A stretch of DNA of 64,000 bases from Metabacillus_B sp050107715 (GCF_050107715.1 NZ_JBNILN010000005.1:1-64000); one strand, 5' to 3'. Positions 16,484 to 25,927 are shown, numbered from the stretch's first letter. The notes: generated by a model from the sequence alone, not told the origin. Translations and numbers: made by a program.

Positions 16484-18055
16484 TTATTTTCCTCCATTTA
16501 ACACCCTCTGGGAATCCAGATCCTCCAGTGTATCTCTGCGGTCCATGTGGTAGATTAGCGGTGTGATATTCCTCGTGATGGTGTCAATCAAGACAATTTC
16601 TTCTTCCTTCAGATTCTCGGTCGTTTCGGTGACAACCAGGTAACCATAAGGAGTATGCTCCCATGTAAGCCCAAAATCCCCCGTGCTCCACTGAATGGGA
16701 GAAACGACCACCCCTGATGATTCTCCCAAAATTGCTCGAAAGCGTTCATCAGGAAAATAATAGGATAGGCGGTCCGATTTAAAATCATAGTGGGTTTCGT
16801 CCTTCAGCTTTTCCTGCATGGCTTCATCAAATGAAAAGGATTCTCCCGCCATGCCGGATCCAATGGACGCAGCCACCTTGTACGCTTCCCCATTCTTAAA
16901 GGCGAAAAAAGCTTTTTTTATCCCGAATCCCAATTCCAGCGTAGTCAGGGAAAGGTTCAAAAGCTCCTCCCTTGTCCGGCATGAATTGATTGTCCTGATC
17001 AGCCGGTTATACATTTGAAGGACGCCAAGCTTTGCTTCCGCCTCCTTCTTCTGCTTTTCCTGTTTCTCAAAAAGCTGGGCGTTGCTGAGGGCAATGTACG
17101 TAGAGGAAGCCAGGGTTTCAATGAGTTCGATTGTGCCTCCGTCGTAGGTGGACTGCTGGCGGGAGTCGCTCAGCGTTACGAGGCCGATCAGCTTTTCCTT
17201 CTGAATGAGAATAACATAGTGTGTTTCAAGCTCTTGAAGTGCAGAAGCGTTCATGAACGCCCGCTCTGCCCAATTATCTTCTTCCTTTAAATGAATGACC
17301 GTCCGGCCAGAAAAGCATTCCGGATCGCTGATCTCCAACTCAGCATATAAATTCTGGAAGGAATGGACATTGCGATACCCTTTTATTTTTATTTTTTTGG
17401 AGAGAGGGTCATAAATTCCAAAACTCGTGACCCGGCTTCCTGAAATTTCACTGAACACATCGGTGGCCATTTCATACAGCTTTTGGACATTCAGCTCAGA
17501 GAGGAGCGCCTTGATGCTTTGATTTAAAACAAAAAGATTAAAGATTTTCCGGTCCAGCTGGGAATTCACTTCCTGAAAGTCAAGGAAACGCTGGTTGTTT
17601 TCAAGGGATGAATTCACAAGGCTCATCATGATTGTCGAGCTGATCTGATCATCCTTCGTCATCTCCCCCATCGACTTTCCATCTGTCACAATAAACCCGG
17701 CAAGAACGGTGTCATTGATCAGGGGGATTACGTAATGAGCAGAGAAATCCTGAATAAAGCAGTCTGGAAAATAATCCTTCAGCTGCTCGGCTGCAAGCGG
17801 CCTGCCATGATAGAGAGGAAGCTCATCAAGCTTTTCGGAAGCCGGAAAAGTATAGTCCGTAAACCCGTAGATTCTCGTATGCACAAGGCTAAAATGGTTG
17901 TTTTCCCTTTGAAACAGGGCGGACCGGTTTAAAGTCAAAAGTTCATTGGCAAAATCAAAAGCAAATTTAAGCAGCGAATGAACGTCATATCTCTGTGTAA
18001 AAACCTCTATTGCCTGAAGTAAAATTTCATATCGATATGATTTTTCAAAGCTCAT
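16484..18055 (-). CDS. Multi-GAF domain cytoplasmic sensor protein
   Basis: 523 residues; the ATG at 18055 lies 8 nt after AAGGAG (a GTG at 18058 is also possible). At least three GAF-like modules can be outlined (about 1-160, 170-320, 340-500), with a linker coiled coil NAQLFEKQEKQKKEAEAKL. No kinase, GGDEF or EAL output domain follows, so it probably senses a ligand or partner and acts by protein contact. It sits 12 bp after the FapA/DUF342 gene and 10 bp before the PilZ start, which suggests a shared function around cyclic-di-GMP or surface behaviour. Confidence 0.72.
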   Translation of the reverse strand: MSFEKSYRYEILLQAIEVFTQRYDVHSLLKFAFDFANELLTLNRSALFQRENNHFSLVHTRIYGFTDYTFPASEKLDELPLYHGRPLAAEQLKDYFPDCFIQDFSAHYVIPLINDTVLAGFIVTDGKSMGEMTKDDQISSTIMMSLVNSSLENNQRFLDFQEVNSQLDRKIFNLFVLNQSIKALLSELNVQKLYEMATDVFSEISGSRVTSFGIYDPLSKKIKIKGYRNVHSFQNLYAELEISDPECFSGRTVIHLKEEDNWAERAFMNASALQELETHYVILIQKEKLIGLVTLSDSRQQSTYDGGTIELIETLASSTYIALSNAQLFEKQEKQKKEAEAKLGVLQMYNRLIRTINSCRTREELLNLSLTTLELGFGIKKAFFAFKNGEAYKVAASIGSGMAGESFSFDEAMQEKLKDETHYDFKSDRLSYYFPDERFRAILGESSGVVVSPIQWSTGDFGLTWEHTPYGYLVVTETTENLKEEEIVLIDTITRNITPLIYHMDRRDTLEDLDSQRVLNGGK

Positions 18056-18067
18056 CACAAATGCTCC

Positions 18068-19639
18068 TTATTCATATTTCAATTCCCGTCCGGTAACATA
18101 AAAGGTTCCTCTCGTTAAAGACTCCACTTTTTTCTTCATGTTTTTGATCTCGATGTACGTTTCCGGATAGGCGCTGCGGCAAATGGAAATTTCCCCGTCC
18201 CCCTTAATTTTCAGCATCTTCATCAATGTTTCCCGGTGCTGATCGTGTGTGGAGATCTCTTTCAGCTTTTCATCATAAGCTTTCTTCAAATTTTGAAGAT
18301 GGGCCTGCTGCCGGTCATTCAAATTCAAGGAAAAGCTTTCATACACATCTATGTGGCGCTGAATCTCTTCGATCATCTGGACCGACTGCTTGTATTCTGT
18401 CAGCAGCGCGACATAGTCCTCCTGCAGGCGGATGCGGTCAAACCCCTCTACTTGAATAATCGTTTTGAGCTCAATTTTATTTCCGATTTCATTCGCAAAG
18501 ACCCGGCCTTTCGCTTCGATCACCCCGCCGAAGATTTTCCCCTTATGCTCTTCTGTAATAACGTTTTTAGCGATAAGCCGGCTGCCTTTAGAATAGAATC
18601 CAATGTGAATGTCCTCCCCTGCTTCCAAGGTGCATTCATTGGCATGCTTAACGAAAATGGTTTTTGCGGCTCTGATGATTCCTTTTCCGAACACACCGCC
18701 CTTGATAAAGATATCGCCGTTTAGGGATTCAATCCGTTCCACCTCACGAACCCCCATTTCTGAAAGAATCGCGATATCGACACCTGCCTTAACTGAAAAC
18801 CCCTCATGCACGGTCCCGTTAACCGTCACAGAACCATCGAATTCAATATTGCCGGTGGCGATCCCTACATCCCCATCGATCCGTAAATGATTGGCGACAG
18901 AAATTTTGCCGGCGGCAGACGATACTATACCTCGGATTGCGGCTCTTAAGATGAACCGGCCGTCTTCCTCTGCCACCCTGACCGTCTTCTGGTCGTACAG
19001 AAGTTTCTTATCCTTTCCCTTCTTTGCCTTCAGAACTTCACCTAGAACGTTCACTCCATCCGTCCCGTCAGTAGGGGGAATTTTTTCTCCCAGCCATTCT
19101 CCCTGCTCGACTTCATCGATAAAATTCAGATGATAAAAATCCGCTTTGCCTGTTTCCTGTATCGTCGGTTTCCTTTCAGAAAGCTCATAATAGCGGACGG
19201 ATGCGTCTCTTCCGTGGACCGGCGCGATCCCCTTTGCAGCTTCCACCCACTGCATCGGAACAAGGCCGTCCTGAATGGCATTCAAATTCAGCCCTTCTGT
19301 AATACCTGCCTGATTTAACGTTTCCAGTGCCTTTTCAGCCAAGTCTGTTTTCAATTGATCAAACTCTGCCGGCGTTGCGAGCACTTTAAGGCTCGCCGTC
19401 ATTTTATCCTTGCTGATTAAATGGGTAACGAGCGGGAGATATACCCCAATATTTACAGGCTGATTCACAGCTTCAGCGATTGCTTTCTTAAGGTTTTGGA
19501 AGGATGTAATGGAGACTCGGGGGAATTGGTCGAGTATTTTGTTGACATCAGAAAGGAGAAAGCCCTTCTGAAACGCACAGAGACTGACCGTCCCTTTTTC
19601 TTCTTCCAGCTTGAAAAAGTCATTTTCTATAAGAATCAT
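18068..19639 (-). CDS. FapA/DUF342 polymerisation-domain protein
   Basis: 523 residues from the ATG at 19639 with GAGGAG 5 nt upstream. The DUF342 beta-helix region (about 170-380) is recognised by GEWLGEKIPPTDGTDGVNVLG and repeated short strands such as RIDGDVGIATGNIEFDG and KAGVDIAILSEMG. A coiled coil follows at about 400-470. Family members are called flagellar assembly protein A. First gene of an operon with GAF and PilZ genes, a motility-flavoured setting though no flagellar gene is present. Confidence 0.85.
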   Translation of the reverse strand: MILIENDFFKLEEEKGTVSLCAFQKGFLLSDVNKILDQFPRVSITSFQNLKKAIAEAVNQPVNIGVYLPLVTHLISKDKMTASLKVLATPAEFDQLKTDLAEKALETLNQAGITEGLNLNAIQDGLVPMQWVEAAKGIAPVHGRDASVRYYELSERKPTIQETGKADFYHLNFIDEVEQGEWLGEKIPPTDGTDGVNVLGEVLKAKKGKDKKLLYDQKTVRVAEEDGRFILRAAIRGIVSSAAGKISVANHLRIDGDVGIATGNIEFDGSVTVNGTVHEGFSVKAGVDIAILSEMGVREVERIESLNGDIFIKGGVFGKGIIRAAKTIFVKHANECTLEAGEDIHIGFYSKGSRLIAKNVITEEHKGKIFGGVIEAKGRVFANEIGNKIELKTIIQVEGFDRIRLQEDYVALLTEYKQSVQMIEEIQRHIDVYESFSLNLNDRQQAHLQNLKKAYDEKLKEISTHDQHRETLMKMLKIKGDGEISICRSAYPETYIEIKNMKKKVESLTRGTFYVTGRELKYE

Positions 19640-19801
19640 AAGCACTCCTCTTTCTGTACTTTTTCCGTTAACATTAATAGGTAAAAAGACTTAAATAGTC
19701 CGTTTTTTTATTTTAATATACCATTAAATCATGTTAAAAGTCCTGTTTTTACATAACTTTAATATTCATAATGAGACTTTTGACTCACTTCCATTTAATG
19801 C

Positions 19802-19836
19802 AAAAAGGCCAGCCGCACATTGGACGGCTGACCTTT
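19802..19836 (-). terminator. Terminator of selO
   Basis: On the minus strand AAAGGTCAGCCG pairs with CGGCTGGCCTTT (one G-U pair) and runs into TTG. It lies just past the selO stop. Confidence 0.85.
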
Positions 19837-19847
19837 AAACACCCCTT

Positions 19848-21308
19848 TTACGTACCGCAGTACGTCCGGTAATCACATCCGGACGGTCCAGGTGGCTTCG
19901 TGTATTCTTCCTGGTCTGCTGAGTAGGCATAGGGCTCGGATAGGATGGCAAGAAGCTGCTCCACCAAACTGAAATCCCCTTTTCCAGCTGCCTCCAGTGC
20001 TTCTTCCACACGATGGTTCCGCGGGATCACCGCAGGGTTGCTTTGGCGCATAAGCTCTCTTGCAGATTTAATGGATGCCTCCTGCTTTTCGAGACGCTCC
20101 TGCCAGCGCCCCCTCCAATCTGAAAACTCATCGGATTGAAAGAGCTCTTGCCCATCAAGCTGATCGATGGTTAAGGACCGAAACGTGTTCGTGTAGTCGG
20201 CTTCATGCTTTTCCATCAAGCTGAGGAGGTCTTGAAGAAGCGCCTCATCCTCTTTTTCTTCATGGACCAATCCGACCTTGGCTCTCATTCCTTCAAGCCA
20301 CTGCTTCCGATACAACTCGGGATAGCGGGAAATGGTCTCCTGGGCGAGCTTGACCGCTTCCTCCTGGTCTTCATGAAGGAGCGGCAGCAGGCTTTCAGCA
20401 AAACGGGCCAGGTTCCAGCCTCCGATACCCGGCTGATTCCCGTAAGCATAGCGCCCCTGTACATCAATGGAGCTAAAGACCGTTTCACGCTTATAGGTAT
20501 CCATGAACGCGCACGGTCCATAATCGATCGTTTCCCCGCTGATGGTCATGTTGTCGGTGTTCATCACCCCGTGGATAAATCCGGCTAGCTGCCATTTTGC
20601 AATGAGCGCAGCCTGACGCTTAATGACCTCTTCAAGGAAAGAAAGATAACGCTGTTCCCCGTTCTCTTCTATCTCGGGGTAATGCCGCTCAATTGCGTAA
20701 TCAGCAAGTGCCTGGAGGTTCTCCGCCGCAGTCCAATTCGCTGCATACTGGAACGTCCCGACGCGCAAATGGCTGGCCGCAACCCGGGTCAGAACCGCTC
20801 CCGGCAGCGCCGTTTCACGGATCGTTGCTTCCCCGGTTGCCGCTACTGCCAGACTGCGGGTCGTTGGAATACCGAGTCCGTGCATCGCTTCACTGATGAT
20901 GTATTCACGCAGCATCGGTCCAAGCGCCGCCCGGCCGTCGCCCCTCCGTGAATACGGTGTCGGACCTGAACCCTTCAGCTGGATATCCACCCGTTCACCG
21001 CCAGGCGTGATCTGCTCGCCGATCAGCAGCGCCCGTCCGTCCCCAAGCATTGTGAACTGGCCAAATTGATGGCCTGCATAAGCCTGGGCGAGAGGAACGG
21101 CTCCATCCGGAAAAGTGTTCCCCGTAAAAATAGCGGCTCCCGCTTCGGTTTGAAGCTCCTGAACATCCAAACCCAGCTCTTTGGCGAGAGGCTCATTAAA
21201 CATCACCAGCGCCGGGTCATCCGCAGGATCCGCCTCCATCGTTGAGAAAAATGGGGCCGGCAGACGGGAATAGCTGTTTTCTAAGTTCCAACCTGAATTG
21301 TGTGCCAT
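19848..21308 (-). CDS. selO: Protein adenylyltransferase SelO (YdiU/UPF0061)
   Basis: 486 residues, the usual length for bacterial SelO, a pseudokinase-fold enzyme that transfers AMP from ATP to Ser, Thr or Tyr of target proteins in redox stress responses. Diagnostic stretches: NSYSRLPAPFF, YAGHQFGQFTMLGDGRALLI, QLKGSGPTPYSRRGDGRA, the catalytic-loop GVMNTDNMTISG and YGPCAFMD. The protein ends YRTYCGT, with a Cys near the end at the position of Sec in vertebrate SelO. Single gene with its own terminator. Confidence 0.93.
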   Translation of the reverse strand: MAHNSGWNLENSYSRLPAPFFSTMEADPADDPALVMFNEPLAKELGLDVQELQTEAGAAIFTGNTFPDGAVPLAQAYAGHQFGQFTMLGDGRALLIGEQITPGGERVDIQLKGSGPTPYSRRGDGRAALGPMLREYIISEAMHGLGIPTTRSLAVAATGEATIRETALPGAVLTRVAASHLRVGTFQYAANWTAAENLQALADYAIERHYPEIEENGEQRYLSFLEEVIKRQAALIAKWQLAGFIHGVMNTDNMTISGETIDYGPCAFMDTYKRETVFSSIDVQGRYAYGNQPGIGGWNLARFAESLLPLLHEDQEEAVKLAQETISRYPELYRKQWLEGMRAKVGLVHEEKEDEALLQDLLSLMEKHEADYTNTFRSLTIDQLDGQELFQSDEFSDWRGRWQERLEKQEASIKSARELMRQSNPAVIPRNHRVEEALEAAGKGDFSLVEQLLAILSEPYAYSADQEEYTKPPGPSGCDYRTYCGT

Positions 21309-21409
21309 TGAATCTCCCTTTCTTACTTAAATTCATCTCGCTTCGAAATAAGTTTCTGCTTTAGTGTCTTCATTATACCTTTTCCACCTTGCCGAAGCGC
21401 TGAAAACAT

Positions 21410-21820
21410 CTATCGCCACTCCTCAGCCATCTTTTCATCAGGTTTCCAAGCTGCGATGCTCCCCTTCAAATCCTCAAGCTCCAGCAAGTACCGGTATATT
21501 TCAGATGAAAAGCACCCGTCCGAGCCTTCTAATCGATAGTAATCCCAGAACTCACCAATCATCTCATCAATGCTTTCCAGCAAATCCGCTTTTCTGGGAG
21601 TTCCGGACCAATACCCTTTGTACAGATCCCGTTCCCAGCCGTTCATCCACCCCAAATATTCAAATCTTACCGACTCATAGTCATCTATGTACGGATGATC
21701 GTGATCATTCGGAGACTGATCGAATTCTTCATAGCAGTCATCTGAACAAAACCAAAGCCCCTCATTATTAATCCGCCTTGCCATCCCCGGTTCCTTTTTG
21801 CACATTTTGCATTTTTTCAC
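21410..21820 (-). CDS. Zinc-ribbon protein of unknown function
   Basis: 136 residues from a GTG at 21820 preceded by GGGAGAGGG, which is preferred over the upstream ATG at 21856. It begins KKCKMCKKEPG and continues LWFCSDDCYEEF, so C-x2-C and C-x3-C pairs could bind one zinc ion. The rest is acidic and aromatic-rich, without a recognised domain. Its upstream region is the repeat-rich patch at 21.9-22.6 kb, so its promoter may lie within or before the repeats. Confidence 0.65.
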   Translation of the reverse strand: MKKCKMCKKEPGMARRINNEGLWFCSDDCYEEFDQSPNDHDHPYIDDYESVRFEYLGWMNGWERDLYKGYWSGTPRKADLLESIDEMIGEFWDYYRLEGSDGCFSSEIYRYLLELEDLKGSIAAWKPDEKMAEEWR

Positions 21821-21920
21821 TTGCGTCCCTCTCCCTTCGTGACTCATACGAAGCATACAAAAGGGAATTGGATTTTTCTACGGCTTGGGAAATAGGCTGC
21901 TTAGGGGCTATGTTGAAACT

Positions 21921-22352
21921 AGGTGGTGGTGGTAGAGGTGGTGGTGGTGGTGGTGGTTTTGCCTCTGTTCACGGGACTGTACCATTGGAGTTGAAACTTT
22001 GTTTGCTTATGGTTGCCTCTGTTTCCGAGCTCAGCACCTTATATTGGAGAAGGTACTATGTGCGCGTACGCTTGCCTCTGTCCCCCGCTCAGTACCTTAA
22101 ATTGGAGAAGGTACTATGTGCGCGTACGCTTGCCTCCGTCCCCCGCTCTGCTAAAGCGTTAAACCTTTGGCACCAGCCTAAATGAACCCTTGAAGCACAC
22201 GGGATTTCCAGGCGTGTGCTCTGTCCCCAATATATGGAAAAAAAGGGTCGGAGGATGCCTCCGTCCCTCATTATGTCTACTAGTTTGCCTCTGTCCCCAG
22301 CACCTCAAAAGCGTTGGGGCAGTAGGGGTAAGGGAATTCTGCCTCCTTCCCC
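21921..22352. repeat. REP-like repeat cluster with a GGT microsatellite
   Basis: GGT triplets fill 21921-21958. Seven copies of a TGCCTCYGTCCCC-like motif follow, starting at about 21960, 22014, 22073, 22131, 22257, 22286 and 22340. Two form a near-perfect tandem of 59 and 58 bp (22015-22073, 22074-22131) containing the hairpin AGTACCTT/AAGGTACT. AGCACACG/CGTGTGCT forms another hairpin near 22192-22220. No credible gene lies here. The structure resembles bacterial REP/BIME clusters. Confidence 0.7.
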
Positions 22353-22514
22353 CGGTGCTTTACCGTAACGGGGGCCGGTGCATTGCGATCTACTCCACAT
22401 TGAATCTGTTTTTTTATTGGAAGGCCGTTTAAACTAGAAAAACGGAATATCCGAGACTTGCGAAGACCGTTTTGCTGCATTTATAAGCAGCATCAGCCTA
22501 CTAACAATCAGGAT

Positions 22515-22605
22515 ATTGTCCGTATTCTATCATTTATTGTCCGTATTCTTTTTATATTGTCCGTATTCTATCATTTATTGTCCGTATTTTATTTTTATTG
22601 TCCGT
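22515..22605. repeat. Five ATTGTCCGTA repeats at 20-21 bp period
   Basis: ATTGTCCG starts at 22515, 22536, 22556, 22577 and 22597, giving intervals of 21, 20, 21 and 20 bp, about two DNA turns. The filler alternates between TTCTATCATTT and TTCTTTTTAT types. Units abut without unique spacers, so it is not CRISPR. Confidence 0.8.
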
Positions 22606-22723
22606 ACTCACCCACATAAAGACTTTTCGACACAAATCGTCAGAATTCGCAACAAATACGCTGTAAGTTTCACTAGTAAATCCATACACTACCTGCGAAA
22701 ACACATACAGATTAAAAAGAAAA

Positions 22724-22761
22724 AAGACCAAGAATGCTGATCTTACAGCATTCTTGGTCTT
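22724..22761 (-). terminator. Terminator of the chemoreceptor gene
   Basis: A perfect 16-bp stem AAGACCAAGAATGCTG with its complement, 6-nt loop, followed on the minus strand by TTTTTTC. Confidence 0.92.
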
Positions 22762-22849
22762 ACCTCACATTTCAGGTCAAAATCAAAAACCTGCTTTTCA
22801 GAAGGAATCCCTGTCCTCCACCCTGATAAAGCAGTAAAGCTCCTATCAA

Positions 22850-24541
22850 CTACATCTTAAACTTCGCAACGGCCGTTTGCATTGCTTCGGCCATGGCGGC
22901 AAGCATGGTTGATGAGGAGGTGATTTCTTCCATGGATGCCAGCTGTTCTTCAGATGATGCAGCGTTCATTTGCGCTCCTTCGAGTGTTTGCTCGGCTACG
23001 AGAGAAATGGCTTTGGCAGCGTCGGCGACTTTTTCCATGCTTTTCACAAGGTCTTTCACTGTGCCGGACATGGCTTCCATTTCATCCGCAACACCTTCTG
23101 TAGATTGGATGATGCCTTTGAAGGATTCTCCCGCTTTATTGACGACGGTAATGCCCTCTGAGACTTCCCGGGTCGTGGTATTCATTCCTGACACGGCCAT
23201 GCTGGTGGATTGCCTGATCAGTTTGATGAGGTTTGAAATCTGATTGGCAGAGGAAGCGGATTGTTCTGCTAGCTTTCGAACCTCGTCTGCTACGACAGCG
23301 AAGCCTTTCCCTTGTTCGCCGGCCCTTGCCGCTTCGATCGCCGCGTTTAGAGCCAGAAGGTTGGTCTGGTCGGCGATGCCTGTGATGACATCGACAATTT
23401 TGCCGATTTCATGAGAACGGCTCCCCAGTTCTTTGATGACATCTGCAAGCTCAGCGACATTCTCCTGAATGGATTCCATTTGCTGTATAGAGGTGACGAT
23501 GGATTCGTTCCCCTCCAGGGCCTTGTCAGATGCCGTTCTGGCTGAGGCGGAAACCAAATCTGCCCGGCTTGCAATTTGGATGGCGTTTTCTGCCATTTGA
23601 TCCTGATAGCCAGAGCTTTCACTAACTGCGTTAAGCTGCTTTTCTGAACCGGATGCAAGCTCCTGGGTCACGCTTGTAATGGCCTCGGCCGCCGTACTGC
23701 TTTGCTCGGCGCTCGCTGAAAGCTCTTCAGCACTTGCCGCAACCTGCTCAGAAGTCTGTCCGATTTCTTGAATCAGCGTCCTTAAGTTGTCCACCATGGT
23801 ATTAAAGGAACGGCCGAGAACCCCGACTTCATCTTTCGTATCGGCCTTCACCTTTCCGGCAGCCAGATTTCCGCCGGATACGCTCTCAGCGATAGCGGTC
23901 ATTTCTTTCAGCGGACTGATTTTTCTCATAAACAGAAGCAAGCTTGATAAGATAACAAGCATTAGGAGAACCATAGAGACAGACGTCATAATTAAATAGT
24001 TCTTCATTGCGATGCTCGTTTCTTCCGTTTGGGCATGAGCCCAGTCAGCCAAATCCTTCTGAAATTTATCAATCGGAACTAAGATTTGCGCTTTCCCCTC
24101 CTCGTACTCCTTGCCGAAGACTAGCTCTCTTGCTTTATCAAAATCCTCTTCTTCAACCGCTCTCATTGCCGCATCTTCAAGCTGAATAAGCGTGTCTGAC
24201 TTCTTCTTTGCTTCTTCTACAAGCGAGAGCAGTTCTTCCGGCGCTCCCAGCTCCTTTAACCGAGTAACCACCCGGTCCCGGGTTTTCGTTTCATTGACTT
24301 CTTTCCAATAGTTATCCAGATGCTCCTGCTCTCCAAACTGAACATGATTCCGGACTTCATTTGTTAAATAATCAGAGGCAGATTCAAGCTCTGCAGCAAG
24401 CTGCTGATATTCAAGCTGCCGGTCAAATGCTTCTCCCCGTCCAATCATGCCGTTTACTAACAAGGTCAGACAGGCAATGATTCCAAGAGACAGCACCAGC
24501 ACGGAAGCCAAGACGATTTTTAACAACGATGCAATTTTCAT
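22850..24541 (-). CDS. Methyl-accepting chemotaxis protein
   Basis: 563 residues from the ATG at 24541, which follows GGGGGAA. TM1 (about 8-30), a helical extracytoplasmic sensor domain of about 150 residues of four-helix type, TM2 (about 185-207), HAMP, then the cytoplasmic coiled coil with the conserved hairpin tip DQTNLLALNAAIEAARAGEQ and GKGFAVVADEVRKLAEQS. It would signal through CheA/CheW. No NWETF-like tail is present (ends KFKM). The ligand is unknown. Transcribed alone from a sigma-D type promoter. Confidence 0.93.
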   Translation of the reverse strand: MKIASLLKIVLASVLVLSLGIIACLTLLVNGMIGRGEAFDRQLEYQQLAAELESASDYLTNEVRNHVQFGEQEHLDNYWKEVNETKTRDRVVTRLKELGAPEELLSLVEEAKKKSDTLIQLEDAAMRAVEEEDFDKARELVFGKEYEEGKAQILVPIDKFQKDLADWAHAQTEETSIAMKNYLIMTSVSMVLLMLVILSSLLLFMRKISPLKEMTAIAESVSGGNLAAGKVKADTKDEVGVLGRSFNTMVDNLRTLIQEIGQTSEQVAASAEELSASAEQSSTAAEAITSVTQELASGSEKQLNAVSESSGYQDQMAENAIQIASRADLVSASARTASDKALEGNESIVTSIQQMESIQENVAELADVIKELGSRSHEIGKIVDVITGIADQTNLLALNAAIEAARAGEQGKGFAVVADEVRKLAEQSASSANQISNLIKLIRQSTSMAVSGMNTTTREVSEGITVVNKAGESFKGIIQSTEGVADEMEAMSGTVKDLVKSMEKVADAAKAISLVAEQTLEGAQMNAASSEEQLASMEEITSSSTMLAAMAEAMQTAVAKFKM

Positions 24542-24574
24542 TTCGATTCCCCCACATTTTTCTCTACCCACCTT

Positions 24575-24599
24575 ATATCGGCAAAAATTAGGTGATTTG
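24575..24599 (-). promoter_or_regulatory. Sigma-D (motility) promoter
   Basis: On the minus strand CAAA, 13 nt, then GCCGATAT. The -10 box is an exact match to the Bacillus sigma-D consensus, and the -35 box differs at one position from TAAA. It lies 33 bp upstream of a chemoreceptor start, as expected for a motility regulon gene. Confidence 0.82.
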
Positions 24600-24642
24600 C
24601 AGGGGTCGCGGGCTTGTCAATCAACAAAAATTTTCGGTACGT

Positions 24643-24668
24643 AAAAAACGTACAGCATCAGCTGTACG
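24643..24668 (-). terminator. Terminator of the MFS gene
   Basis: CGTACAGC-TGAT-GCTGTACG followed by TTTTTT on the minus strand. Confidence 0.9.
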
Positions 24669-24676
24669 CTTCCTGC

Positions 24677-25927
24677 TTACATTCCCTCTTTTAATCCCCT
24701 GCTGGCTGCCGGCTTTTTCATGATTGGCAGGAGCGTAATAATTCCGATAAACAGGAGGATGGCGGATGCCTCATAAATATAGACGATGGAAAGATTCGTT
24801 TTGAGCCAGCCTGCCGCTGACATTGTGATGACCATCGCCCCCATGAATAAGGGGTTTAGGATCCCATTCACCCTTCCGATAAAGGCTTCTTCCGTATTTT
24901 GCAGAATCATCGTGTTGATTCCAATATGGATGCAGGGCATAAACAATCCGGAAAAGAATTGAAAGCCCAGGGTCAGCCAAAGTTCTGTCGACAATCCCAT
25001 TCCGACCATTCCGATGGCGCTGGCCGCCATTCCGATGGAAAGGAGCATTTGCGGGAGGACTTTTTTGGCGACCGCAATCGTGATTCCCCCTCCTAGAATC
25101 ATCCCGATTCCAAAGGCAGCCATCAGCCACTGCAGATTTTCTTTAGGAAGGCCGAGCCTCTCCGTGATGAGGAACACACCAAGCGGCTGTGTGAGGCCAA
25201 TCGCAAGCCCCGCAGCTGCAAAGCAACCGCCGAGCAGAGTTAAGACACGGCTGTTCAGCACATAGCCGAAGCCTTGCTTCATTTCCTGCATCAGCGTCGT
25301 TTTCGGTTTTTCCTTTTCCGGCTCCGGATCCTTAGGGAGCATCAGCAGGATTGCAGCTGAAAGCAGGAAGGCCACCCCCATCACACCGACAGCGGCGAGA
25401 ATACCGTAACGCTGGAAAACGAAGGTTCCAAGAATCGGGCCGAGGATCATAAATAAGGCAAACATGGTCTGATACATGGACATCCCCATTTGGACGAGCT
25501 GTTCCGGTACATGGAGCTTAAAGAGCTTCATACCGGAAGGCTGGGAAAATTGAGAAAGAATCGAGGAGATCAAGGTCGCAAAGAAAATCATTTTCCAGCT
25601 TCCGAAAAACAAGGTCAGCAGAACGGCAAATACGGAGATGGCGCTAAGCAGATCACACCAGATCATCGTCCTTTTCGGCCGCCATCTGTCAGCAAATGTA
25701 CCGCCTATGAACGAAAACAGGAAAATCGGAGCAAACTCAGCTACTGAAATAAGCGATACCGCTACCGGATTTTCATTCGTCTTCTCAATTACATACAAAA
25801 GAATGGAATAATTCCTTACCCAAATTCCAATCTGGAGAAAAAACACAGACAGCAGAATCGTCCTGATCACTTGATTCCGGAATAAAGCCCCCATGCCGAA
25901 ATTCTCCTGTTCAGCTGTTTCTGTCAT
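24677..25927 (-). CDS. MFS drug-efflux-like transporter
   Basis: 416 residues with about 12 TM helices. The loop 2-3 motif GGTFADRWRPKRTMIWCDL is typical of the MFS_3/MefA-MdtH-like group of multidrug and macrolide exporters. AGGAGGTTTTTTT directly precedes the ATG. That ribosome binding site is part of a perfect inverted repeat, suggesting ribosome- or ligand-controlled expression, which is usual for antibiotic pumps. The substrate is unknown. Monocistronic. Confidence 0.85.
   Translation of the reverse strand: MTETAEQENFGMGALFRNQVIRTILLSVFFLQIGIWVRNYSILLYVIEKTNENPVAVSLISVAEFAPIFLFSFIGGTFADRWRPKRTMIWCDLLSAISVFAVLLTLFFGSWKMIFFATLISSILSQFSQPSGMKLFKLHVPEQLVQMGMSMYQTMFALFMILGPILGTFVFQRYGILAAVGVMGVAFLLSAAILLMLPKDPEPEKEKPKTTLMQEMKQGFGYVLNSRVLTLLGGCFAAAGLAIGLTQPLGVFLITERLGLPKENLQWLMAAFGIGMILGGGITIAVAKKVLPQMLLSIGMAASAIGMVGMGLSTELWLTLGFQFFSGLFMPCIHIGINTMILQNTEEAFIGRVNGILNPLFMGAMVITMSAAGWLKTNLSIVYIYEASAILLFIGIITLLPIMKKPAASRGLKEGM

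Noticed and set aside
18236..18724. Plus-strand 162-codon frame
   Set aside because: Antisense shadow of the FapA/DUF342 gene.
20205..20588. Plus-strand frame inside selO
   Set aside because: Shadow of the minus-strand SelO frame, which has all family motifs.
22515..22605. CRISPR array
   Set aside because: Repeats of about 10 bp with 10-bp fillers and no unique spacers; no cas genes in the window.
22516..22740. 74-codon frame through the ATTGTCCGTA repeats
   Set aside because: It only translates the tandem repeat (VFYHLL, VFFLYCPY) and ends inside a terminator.
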